The position numbers were made by a program, and so were the translations under genes. A stretch of 40,429 nucleotides of DNA, taken from positions 1 through 40,429 of the forward strand of contig UQPQ01000024.1 of NCBI GenBank assembly GCA_900542985.1, in the 5' to 3' direction. Of this stretch, positions 8,119-15,500 are shown one piece after another. Below the pieces are notes generated by a model. It did not search any database and was not told where the DNA came from. It saw only the letters and a program-made list of their open reading frames with translations. The first letter of the stretch is position 1, and each line of letters begins with the position of its first letter. The stretch is from an uncultured Bacteroides sp. (GTDB lineage: Bacteria > Bacteroidota > Bacteroidia > Bacteroidales > Bacteroidaceae).

Positions 8119-8796
8119 TTAAGTATATTGTTCAATTAATTTTTCCAATGCCGGAATGTGTATTTCCTTACGTTTCAGTTGTATAAGTCCTTCTTCCTGA
8201 AATTTGTTCAGTACTTTTGATACGTTGATTCGTGTATCATCAATCAACGTAGCAAGGTCTTCCATTTTGATTTGCAATGTCTTTTCTCCTGCAGGCTTGG
8301 TACAGCGTAATTGCAGGAAGTTGGTTATTTTTTCAGCCGTATTTCCAATGTGAGTATCCCACAGTTTACGATATACGTTTTGAGCCCGGTTGCTTATTAC
8401 ATTGAGGTAGTTCAACTGGAAGATTTCATATTTGTTCAGTTCCGACAAAACATACGATTTGTTGAACGAGACGGTACTGATATCTGTCTGGGCATGATAA
8501 GAAGCTGTATATTGAGGAAACATACCGAACAGGGAATAAGGCTCTATAACCTGCGGACTGTCGAAGGTTTCATATAAAACATACCCGTGTTCGTTGTCTA
8601 TGGACTTTGCATAAACGGTTCCCTGAAGTATAAAAATGAGCTGCTTGCAGGCTTTTCCCTGTTGAGCTATGCAACTTCCGGCCGGATATTTGTTAAACTC
8701 GAATCTGACTTTTTCCAATATAGAGGTAAAGTCTTCTTGACATAACCCTTGGAACAGAGGGAGCTGCAAGAGTTTGTCATACATGGTTATTTCCAT
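8119..8796 (-). CDS. Crp/Fnr family transcriptional regulator
   Basis: A 225-residue Crp/Fnr protein with an N-terminal cyclic-nucleotide-binding-like beta barrel (about residues 15-130, including FNKYPAGSCIAQQGKACKQLIFIL) and a C-terminal winged helix (about 150-220; IKMEDLATLIDDTRINVSKVLNKFQEEG). There is no N-terminal Fnr-type Fe-S cysteine cluster, so the ligand is unknown. It is the first gene of the six-gene minus-strand cluster, only 6 bp before the M3 peptidase, and could regulate its own operon. A possible -7 box TAATTTTG lies at 8832-8839. An alternative start is Met5, four codons later. Confidence 0.9.
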   Translation of the reverse strand: MEITMYDKLLQLPLFQGLCQEDFTSILEKVRFEFNKYPAGSCIAQQGKACKQLIFILQGTVYAKSIDNEHGYVLYETFDSPQVIEPYSLFGMFPQYTASYHAQTDISTVSFNKSYVLSELNKYEIFQLNYLNVISNRAQNVYRKLWDTHIGNTAEKITNFLQLRCTKPAGEKTLQIKMEDLATLIDDTRINVSKVLNKFQEEGLIQLKRKEIHIPALEKLIEQYT

Positions 8797-8914
8797 AAAA
8801 CGTTAACTTTATTAAGTTATCTTTTAACACACAAAATTAGACATTCTTTTTATTATAGGTGACGTTTTTTATTTTTTTATTGTTTCTTACCGTCTGATAA
8901 TATTGTTTCTTTGT

Positions 8915-8944
8915 TTTGGAAGATTAAAATTTTGAATAACTTTG
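8915..8944 (+). promoter_or_regulatory. Promoter of marC
   Basis: TTTG (8915-8918), an 18 bp spacer and TAACTTTG (8937-8944) match the Bacteroidetes promoter pattern 29 bp before the marC start. Confidence 0.6.
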
Positions 8945-8972
8945 TGTGATTCATTTTTAAGGATAAAAAATT

Positions 8973-9572
8973 ATGGCTGGATTTGATTTTCAGGAATTGA
9001 TAAGTGCATTTATTGTGCTGTTTGCCGTACTGGATATTATAGGTGCAATTCCTATTATTTTGGACTTAAAGCAAAAGGGGCGTTCGGTCAATGCGTTGAA
9101 GGCTACATTAATTGCCTTGGCTTTATTGCTTGGATTCTTTTTTGCAGGTGATATGATGCTGAAACTGTTTCAGGTAGATATTGCTTCGTTTGCCATAGCC
9201 GGTTCTGTAGTGTTGTTTCTGATGGCACTTGAAATGATTCTGGATATTGAGATTTTCAAGAATACGGGACCTATCCAGGAAGCCACATTGGTGCCTCTGG
9301 TCTTCCCGTTGCTGGCGGGTGCCGGTTCGTTTACTACTTTGTTGTCGTTGCGTGCAGAGTATGCATCCATTAATATCATTTTAGCCTTGCTTCTGAATAT
9401 GGGTTGGGTATATATAGTATTGAAAATGACAGACCGTATTGAGCGTATTCTGGGAAAAGGAGGAATTTATGTGGTACGTAAGTTTTTCGGTATCATCCTG
9501 TTGGCAATTGCAGCCCGCTTGTTTACGGCAAATGCCACTTCGCTGATAGAACAGTTTCAGATGATAAAATAA
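8973..9572 (+). CDS. MarC family integral membrane protein
   Basis: A 199-residue hydrophobic protein of the MarC/UPF0056 family with about six membrane helices. It contains the family patterns FAVLDIIGAIPIILDL near the N-terminus, MALEMILDIEIFK, and LVPLVFPLLAGAGSFTTLL in the middle. The family was once linked to multiple antibiotic resistance through E. coli MarC, but that role was not upheld and transport function remains unproven. The gene stands alone on the plus strand with its own promoter. A large hairpin follows about 80 bp after the stop. Confidence 0.93.
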   Translation: MAGFDFQELISAFIVLFAVLDIIGAIPIILDLKQKGRSVNALKATLIALALLLGFFFAGDMMLKLFQVDIASFAIAGSVVLFLMALEMILDIEIFKNTGPIQEATLVPLVFPLLAGAGSFTTLLSLRAEYASINIILALLLNMGWVYIVLKMTDRIERILGKGGIYVVRKFFGIILLAIAARLFTANATSLIEQFQMIK

Positions 9573-9654
9573 AGGATTGGTCTTTCGTCTGATCCGGAAA
9601 GAATAAATATAGGCTATGGTTGTATATGATTCCGATACGGGAAATAGCCTTCAT

Positions 9655-9730
9655 TCAACGCCGTCGGCTTTATAGCCGGCACCGTCGTCTTCACAATCAG
9701 CGGTGTCGGTTATAAAGCCGGCGGCGTTGA
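9655..9730 (+). repeat. 30-bp inverted repeat, strong RNA hairpin after marC
   Basis: Arms 9655-9684 and 9701-9730 match at 27 of 30 positions around a 16-nt loop. All three differences are G-U wobbles in plus-strand RNA, but would be A-C mismatches in minus-strand RNA. This suggests a structure kept at the RNA level in transcripts reading through marC. There is no U-tract after it, so it is not a classical intrinsic terminator. Its core CGGCTTTAT resembles another hairpin at 33784-33827. This is the only structure I see in the 324-bp gap 9573-9896. Confidence 0.75.
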
Positions 9731-9896
9731 TTGTCTGTGGATATTTATGACATAATCCATGCTTCTTGATGGATGAAATTTGTCGGTCATGAATTATTTT
9801 ATGTATACGGATGCGTAGTAGGGGAGTTATAGTTGTTAAATAGATAGTGCTGCCAATACAGGCAGTATATGTAAATAGAAATTTTTAATAGATATT

Positions 9897-12173
9897 ATGA
9901 AAAAACGAGACATCTTTAGAGGGGTATTGTGTGCTGCGGGATGCCTGCTTACATTAAGTTGTGTTTCCGAAAAGGAAAAACCATCTTATATAGAAATTCC
10001 CAAGGCTTTGTCTATGAATGTAAAAGGGGGAAATCCGTTTGTGTTGACCGAAGAAACTGAAATTGTAATACCGTCTGAACTAAAAGACTGGCAGGCAGGA
10101 ATTTCTGTATTCAACAGCAGTCTGAGGAAACTGACAGGAGATACTTTGGCTGTGGTCGGCAGTTCTTCATCGGCTTCTGCAGTTCTTTTAAAGCATAATC
10201 CTGAATTGCCTTCCGAGGGATTCCGGTTGCATGTAAATGCCGATGAGGTGCGTATTGAAGCTGCCGATGCTGCAGGTGCTTTTTATGCGCTTCAGGTGTT
10301 AAATCAATCTTTGCTACTGCAAAAGCAAGCACCTTTTACACTGCCTGCGGTTGATATACAGGATGGTCCGGAAATGAAGTACAGAGGAGCAATGCTGGAT
10401 GTAAGCCGTCATTTCTTTACCGTAGAGCAAGTGAAACGTTTCATTGATTTGCTGGCTGTTCATCGCTTGAATTATTTCCATTGGCATCTTACCGACGATC
10501 AGGGATGGCGTATGGAGGTAAAGAAGTATCCCAAGCTGACAGAAGTGAGTAAAGAATTCTATACACAGGAAGAGATAAAGGATGTGATTTCGTATGCCAA
10601 GCAGCGTTTTATTACAGTCGTTCCCGAGATCGATTTGCCGGGACATACTACAGCTGCACTGGTTGCATACCCTCAGTTAGGTTGTACTGGAGGTCCTTAT
10701 ACAATGACAACAGATAAAGGGGGAGTGCACAAGGATGTACTATGTATGGGAAAAGATTTTTCTTATCAGTTTGCCAAGGATGTACTGGCTGAGGTGGCAA
10801 CTTTGTTTCCTTCTCCCTATATACATATCGGAGGAGATGAAGTTCCTAGAGACCGCTGGAAACAATGCCCGGATTGCCAGGCTGCCATAAAAAAATATCA
10901 TTTAAAAGCGACCCAAGAACAATCGGCCGAAGATTTGCTGCAAGGGGAATTTAATGTGCAGATGGCTGCTTATCTTAAAACTTTAGGAAAACAGATGGTA
11001 GGTTGGGACGAAGTTCTGTCGGACAATATAGATCCTTCTACTATTATTATGTCGTGGAGAGGATTAAATCAGGGATTTAAAGCTTTGAAAAAAGGTCATC
11101 CGGTAATATTCTCGTCGACTGGCCATTTTTATTTCAACAATTGCCAGGCGGAAGATGCGGCTAACGAGCCTCTGTCTACCGGAGGATTATTGCCGATGCA
11201 GACCGTTTATGAAGCTCCACTTGTTTTGCCGGAAAGTGTTGCCGGTCGGGATACGCTGGTCTTGGGCGCCGAAGCTTGCCTATGGACTTCGCATGTGGAC
11301 AATGATCAGCTGCTGGATTATATGATGTTGCCGCGTTTGGCAGCCTTTTCTGAGGTCACTTGGACCGGAAGTCGCAGGGGAGGATATGCGGATTTTTTGA
11401 ATCGTCTTCCACATATGCTTGAGATTTATGAAAAGATGGGATTTGGATATGCTCCTCATTTCTTTGGAATAAAGGCCTCTTATGCTCCCGATGCAGAAAA
11501 AAATCAGCTTTTTGTTACGCTGAACAGTGTGGAAGGAAGTACTATTTATTATACGCTCGATGGTACTGTGCCCGATAAAAATTCACAAGTGTATCAGTCG
11601 CCTATTGGTATAGAAGAAAGTTGTACGTTGAAGGCTGTAGCCTATACTCCTTCTGGATTGTGCAGTGATTTGCTTCAGAAAGAGGTGAAGGTAAACAAGG
11701 GTACTTTTAAGAAAATTACTTTGCTGACAACTCCGGAAACACGCTATGCCGGAGAAAACGGAAAGGTATTGGTGGATGGAGTACGGAGTCAGCCGTTTCA
11801 TACTACCGGAATGTGGGTAGGTTATCTGGGCAAACCGATGGAAGCGGTGATCGATATGGAAGAGAAACAAAATGTGACACAAGTCGTTTTATCTTCGCTC
11901 ACAGATATGGGGTCGTATATCATGGGTATCAGCAAGGTCGAGATTTATGCATCGGATAATGGGGAAGACTTTACCTTGCTGACAGAAAATACTTATAAAG
12001 CTCCGGAGGCTAAGATGCAGGGAAAGAAAATAGAAAATCTGACTTTGAATTTCTCTGAAACACAAGCACGTTTTATCAAAGTTGTTGCTCGTGGTTTTGA
12101 GGCTTTGCCCGAAGGACATTCGGGAGCCGGACAACCGCCTTTCCTTTTTGTAGACGAAATAGAAATCAATTAA
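9897..12173 (+). CDS. GH20 beta-N-acetylhexosaminidase lipoprotein
   Basis: An exo-acting enzyme that removes terminal beta-GlcNAc or beta-GalNAc. The 758-residue product has a lipoprotein signal peptide with lipobox LTLSC (Cys22). A GH20b-type N-terminal domain (about 35-155) precedes the catalytic barrel, which starts at KYRGAMLDVSRHFF. It contains HWHLTDDQGWR and the catalytic Asp-Glu pair of HIGGDEVPRDRW (Asp314, Glu315), which use the substrate acetamido group. A chitobiase-type C-terminal domain follows (YYTLDGTVPDKNS), then an F5/8-type carbohydrate-binding module to the end. The gene is 11 bp before a sulfatase and forms an operon with it, pointing to sulfated N-acetylhexosamine glycans such as mucin or glycosaminoglycan. 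Confidence 0.95.
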   Translation: MKKRDIFRGVLCAAGCLLTLSCVSEKEKPSYIEIPKALSMNVKGGNPFVLTEETEIVIPSELKDWQAGISVFNSSLRKLTGDTLAVVGSSSSASAVLLKHNPELPSEGFRLHVNADEVRIEAADAAGAFYALQVLNQSLLLQKQAPFTLPAVDIQDGPEMKYRGAMLDVSRHFFTVEQVKRFIDLLAVHRLNYFHWHLTDDQGWRMEVKKYPKLTEVSKEFYTQEEIKDVISYAKQRFITVVPEIDLPGHTTAALVAYPQLGCTGGPYTMTTDKGGVHKDVLCMGKDFSYQFAKDVLAEVATLFPSPYIHIGGDEVPRDRWKQCPDCQAAIKKYHLKATQEQSAEDLLQGEFNVQMAAYLKTLGKQMVGWDEVLSDNIDPSTIIMSWRGLNQGFKALKKGHPVIFSSTGHFYFNNCQAEDAANEPLSTGGLLPMQTVYEAPLVLPESVAGRDTLVLGAEACLWTSHVDNDQLLDYMMLPRLAAFSEVTWTGSRRGGYADFLNRLPHMLEIYEKMGFGYAPHFFGIKASYAPDAEKNQLFVTLNSVEGSTIYYTLDGTVPDKNSQVYQSPIGIEESCTLKAVAYTPSGLCSDLLQKEVKVNKGTFKKITLLTTPETRYAGENGKVLVDGVRSQPFHTTGMWVGYLGKPMEAVIDMEEKQNVTQVVLSSLTDMGSYIMGISKVEIYASDNGEDFTLLTENTYKAPEAKMQGKKIENLTLNFSETQARFIKVVARGFEALPEGHSGAGQPPFLFVDEIEIN

Positions 12174-12184
12174 TATATATACTT

Positions 12185-13648
12185 ATGAAAATGAAATCTT
12201 TGCTGTCTGTGTCTTTGGCATTGACAGCCTTAACTTCCTGCCAGGAACAGAAATCGGATAAACCTAATATATTGTTTATTCTGGTAGATGATATGCAGAG
12301 CGATGCCATTGCTGCATTGGGAAATAAAGATGTGTATACTCCTAATATTGATAAGTTGGTTCATGAGGGGGTAAATTTTACGCGTACTTATACGAATGGA
12401 GCTTTATGTGGAGCATTGTCTATGCCTAGTCGGGCTATGCTGATGACGGGGCGTGGAGTATTCGAGGTACAAAGTGACGGTATGAAAATACCGGAAAATC
12501 AGATTACTTTGCCTGAACAGTTGCAAAAGAATGGATACCGTACATTTGCTACGGGAAAATGGCATGCGGACAAGGCTTCTTTCGGACGGTCGTTTTCCGA
12601 AGGTGAAAATATATTCTTTGGTGGAATGCATCCTTATGAGATGAATGGGCATTGTGAGCCTCGTTTGCACCATTATGATCCGGAAGGAAAGTTCGATGAA
12701 GAGCCGTTTGTGGGAAAGGAGTTTTCTTCCAAAATGTTTGCAGATGCTGCAGTAGACTTCCTGAACAGTACTTCTGATAACAAGCAACCTTTTATGGCTT
12801 ATGTGGCATTTACTTCTCCGCACGATCCTCGTATCTCTTTGCCTGATTATGGAAAGAAGTATTTGGATGGTGACGTCTCTGTTCCGGATAATTTCTTGCC
12901 TGAGCATCCGTTTGATAATGGGGAGTTGCAAATTCGTGATGAAATGGTGCTGCCTGCTCCTCGTACTCCCGAACAGTTGAAACACGAGTTGGCTTTGTAT
13001 TACGGCATGGTGAGCGAGGTGGATGTACAGATTGGCAGGGTACTGGAGGCTTTGGATGAAAGTGGAAACCGTGAAAATACAATTATTGTATTTGCTTCGG
13101 ACAATGGATTGGCTATGGGGCAGAACGGGTTGATAGGTAAACAGAGTCTGTACGATCATAGTGTAGGAGTACCCATGCTGATTATCGATCCGCGTAAGCC
13201 ACAGCAAGGAAGAAAAACAGATGCTTTATGTTATTTGTACGATTTATATCCTACTTTATGCGAATTGGTAGGGGTAGAAATTCCTTCATCTGTGACAGGG
13301 CGTTCTTTGAAACCTGTTTTGGATGATAGTACTGCACAGCATAGAGAGGATCTGTTCTTTATTTATTCAAATCAGCAGCGTGCGCTTCTTAAGGAGAATT
13401 ACAAATACATTATTTATAATGTAGAAGGTAAGATTACAGAGCAACTTTTTGATTTGAAGAATGATCCGGGAGAATTGGTCAATCTGGCAGAGACGGAAAA
13501 AGAAAAAGCTCAGGCTTATAAAGCATTGCTTAATCAGAGAATGCAGGAGAACCATGATTTCTGTAATCTGGATAATCCATTATGGTGGAAAGATGCTCAT
13601 AAGCTGACATGGGAAGAATGTCAGACTCTTTATTTGTTTGATAAATAA
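12185..13648 (+). CDS. Ser-type S1 sulfatase lipoprotein
   Basis: A 487-residue type I sulfatase that removes sulfate esters from glycans. The signal peptide ends in lipobox LTSC (Cys19), so it is probably a lipoprotein. NILFILVDDMQSD (about 28-40) carries the metal-binding Asp pair. The catalytic signature is SMPSRAMLMTGR with Ser79 in the formylglycine position, making it Ser-type. Bacteroides mature such enzymes with the radical-SAM anSME, which is not in this window. Other expected pieces are GKWHAD, SPHDPR and FASDNGLAMGQNG. It follows the GH20 gene by 11 bp and a bidirectional terminator follows at 13683-13732. The exact substrate (6-O or 3-O sulfate on GlcNAc or Gal) cannot be read by eye. 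Confidence 0.93.
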   Translation: MKMKSLLSVSLALTALTSCQEQKSDKPNILFILVDDMQSDAIAALGNKDVYTPNIDKLVHEGVNFTRTYTNGALCGALSMPSRAMLMTGRGVFEVQSDGMKIPENQITLPEQLQKNGYRTFATGKWHADKASFGRSFSEGENIFFGGMHPYEMNGHCEPRLHHYDPEGKFDEEPFVGKEFSSKMFADAAVDFLNSTSDNKQPFMAYVAFTSPHDPRISLPDYGKKYLDGDVSVPDNFLPEHPFDNGELQIRDEMVLPAPRTPEQLKHELALYYGMVSEVDVQIGRVLEALDESGNRENTIIVFASDNGLAMGQNGLIGKQSLYDHSVGVPMLIIDPRKPQQGRKTDALCYLYDLYPTLCELVGVEIPSSVTGRSLKPVLDDSTAQHREDLFFIYSNQQRALLKENYKYIIYNVEGKITEQLFDLKNDPGELVNLAETEKEKAQAYKALLNQRMQENHDFCNLDNPLWWKDAHKLTWEECQTLYLFDK

Positions 13649-13682
13649 CAATAAGGAAGTACCGACAGACTGATATGGATAT

Positions 13683-13732
13683 AAACTAAATAAGTTAGGA
13701 AAGCATTCCGCTCACCCTAACTTATTTAGTTT
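13683..13732. terminator. Bidirectional terminator between sulfatase and tpx
   Basis: A perfect 17-bp inverted repeat, arms 13683-13699 and 13716-13732. In the plus direction it is followed by more T residues (TTTTATT). In the minus direction the repeat ends in A/T-rich sequence rich in T. It sits between the convergent ends of the sulfatase (plus) and thiol peroxidase (minus) genes. Confidence 0.85.
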
Positions 13733-13736
13733 TTTA

Positions 13737-14354
13737 TTATTTCTGTATTGCGGCTAATGCTGCATCGTAATTAGGCTCTTGTGTGATTTCTGGAACTAGT
13801 TCGGTATAGATTACCTTACCTTCTGGATTGATGATGACTACTGCACGGGCCAATAGTCCATAAAGTGGACCGTCTATCATTAAAACACCATATTCTTCGC
13901 CAAAGTCTGATGTATAACGGAAGTCGGATAGTGAAATTACATTTTCTATGCCTTCAGCCGTGCAAAAACGGCTTTGTGCAAAAGGCAAGTCTTTCGAAAT
14001 AGCTAATACTACTGTATTAGGCATTTGCGTAGCCAGTTCATTGAACTTGCGTACAGATGCAGCACATACTCCGGTATCCATACTTGGGAATATGTTAAGT
14101 ACTATGTTCTTGCCTTTAACGTCGTGTAACGATAAACTGCTTAAATCTCCTTTTACTAAAGAGAAATCTGGAGCAGTGGCTCCTACTTCAATAAATTTTC
14201 CTGCTAAATTTACGTGAGTTCCTTTGAATGTTGTTTCCATATTGGTATTATTTTCTATTTGTGATATTGTTTCTTTATAGTTATTGGGTTGTGCTTTTAA
14301 ATAAAATGTAGCGCATAAAATGGCAACTATGCCTGTAATAAATCTTCTTTTCAT
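13737..14354 (-). CDS. tpx: Thiol peroxidase (atypical 2-Cys peroxiredoxin) with export-type N-terminus
   Basis: It reduces lipid and other hydroperoxides through a Cys pair. The sequence [17 protein letters not shown] holds peroxidatic Cys97, and [10 protein letters not shown] holds resolving Cys131. The 34-residue spacing is the same as in E. coli Tpx (Cys61/Cys95). The reading frame is 205 residues, about 38 longer than ordinary Tpx. The extra part ([22 protein letters not shown]) looks like a signal peptide. An internal Met39 (ATG at 14240) would give a normal 167-residue cytoplasmic protein. Both forms are possible. I keep the long start because the extension has a clear positively charged, hydrophobic and cleavage-site pattern. 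It is monocistronic and convergent with the sulfatase. Confidence 0.93.
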   Translation of the reverse strand: MKRRFITGIVAILCATFYLKAQPNNYKETISQIENNTNMETTFKGTHVNLAGKFIEVGATAPDFSLVKGDLSSLSLHDVKGKNIVLNIFPSMDTGVCAASVRKFNELATQMPNTVVLAISKDLPFAQSRFCTAEGIENVISLSDFRYTSDFGEEYGVLMIDGPLYGLLARAVVIINPEGKVIYTELVPEITQEPNYDAALAAIQK

Positions 14355-14515
14355 ACTTGTTGCTATTTAGAATATGTATAGATAACAACGGCAAATTCGA
14401 AAATGTTCATTTAAAAAGGTCAGATAAAGTGCTTTTTTTTCATTTTATATTTATTGGCCGAATTTTTTTATTTTACTTTGTAGCCACAGATTATTAATAG
14501 GTTAAGAAAATAAAA

Positions 14516-15415
14516 ATGGAACGAGGTTTAAAAGACTATGCATTTCTTGTTCTGAAAGGAATGGGGATGGGAGCTGCCGATGTAGTTCCCGGAGTTTCGG
14601 GAGGAACTATTGCCTTTATTGTAGGTATTTATGATGAATTGATCAATTCGATTAAAAGTATCAATGGAAAGAGTCTGAAATTGTTTTTTACAGGAAAGTT
14701 TGCTGCTTTCTGGAAGATGATAAACGGCAGTTTCCTTTTCTCTATACTGCTGGGTATCGGCATCAGCGTCTTTTCGTTGGCAAAAATTATAACCTGGCTG
14801 CTTGTTGAACATCCTATTTTGGTGTGGTCATTCTTCTTTGGTCTGGTGCTGGCTTCTACATGGTTTGTAGCAAAAGATATTAAAGGATGGAACTGGAAGA
14901 CTATCTTAGGTTTTGTTGTGGGAGTAGTAGTAGCTTTCTATATTACAGTAGCAACTCCGGCAGAAACTCCGTCGTATTTATGGTTTATCTTTTTGTGTGG
15001 TGCTATTGCTATCTGTGCCATGATTTTACCAGGGATATCGGGAAGCTTTATCTTGGTGCTGTTAGGTAAATATTTCTTTATAATGGACGCCGTGAAGACA
15101 TTGGATCTTGTGATTATTGCAGTATTTGGTGCTGGTGCTGTGGTAGGTATTACCTCTTTCTCACGTGTTTTGTCGTATGCATTGAAACATGTCCGTAATA
15201 TTACTTTGGCTGTATTATCCGGTTTTATGTTGGGTTCACTCAATAAAGTATGGCCTTGGAAAGAACAAATTACTACAGTAGTAGATGGTCATGATTTGAT
15301 GATTGAAAATAATATACTTCCTAATCAGTATATTGTAGAAGCAGTTGTATTAATGTTGGTGGGTTTCTTTATGGTGTATTTCCTTGAGAAATTATCAATG
15401 AAAGTGTCTAAATAA
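14516..15415 (+). CDS. DUF368 family polyprenyl-phosphate transporter
   Basis: A 299-residue membrane protein with about eight hydrophobic segments. The DUF368 signature GMGAADVVPGVSGGTIAFIVGIYDE lies near the N-terminus, and a second matching half-site MILPGISGSFILVLLGKY lies near residue 170. The two Gly-rich repeats suggest an internal inverted duplication with two re-entrant loops. DUF368 proteins were shown in other bacteria (PopT) to return undecaprenyl phosphate across the cytoplasmic membrane for reuse in wall and capsule synthesis. That function is transferred by family. The gene stands alone and ends at a strong terminator (15436-15480). Confidence 0.92.
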   Translation: MERGLKDYAFLVLKGMGMGAADVVPGVSGGTIAFIVGIYDELINSIKSINGKSLKLFFTGKFAAFWKMINGSFLFSILLGIGISVFSLAKIITWLLVEHPILVWSFFFGLVLASTWFVAKDIKGWNWKTILGFVVGVVVAFYITVATPAETPSYLWFIFLCGAIAICAMILPGISGSFILVLLGKYFFIMDAVKTLDLVIIAVFGAGAVVGITSFSRVLSYALKHVRNITLAVLSGFMLGSLNKVWPWKEQITTVVDGHDLMIENNILPNQYIVEAVVLMLVGFFMVYFLEKLSMKVSK

Positions 15416-15435
15416 GACGGATTTTAATATTCATA

Positions 15436-15480
15436 AAAAAAGAATCTGCTTTCGGCGTATACGAAAGCAGATTCTTTTTT
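15436..15480. terminator. Bidirectional terminator between DUF368 and DPP11 genes
   Basis: A perfect 19-bp inverted repeat (15436-15454 and 15462-15480) with a 7-nt loop and A6/T6 ends on both sides. It lies between convergent genes, so it should stop transcription in both directions. Confidence 0.9.
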
Positions 15481-15500
15481 ATAGTGACTCTTAGCTCCGA

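Noticed and set aside
9897..13648. A complete polysaccharide utilisation locus
   Set aside because: No SusC/SusD pair, hybrid two-component system or ECF sigma/anti-sigma gene is next to the GH20-sulfatase operon or elsewhere in the window.
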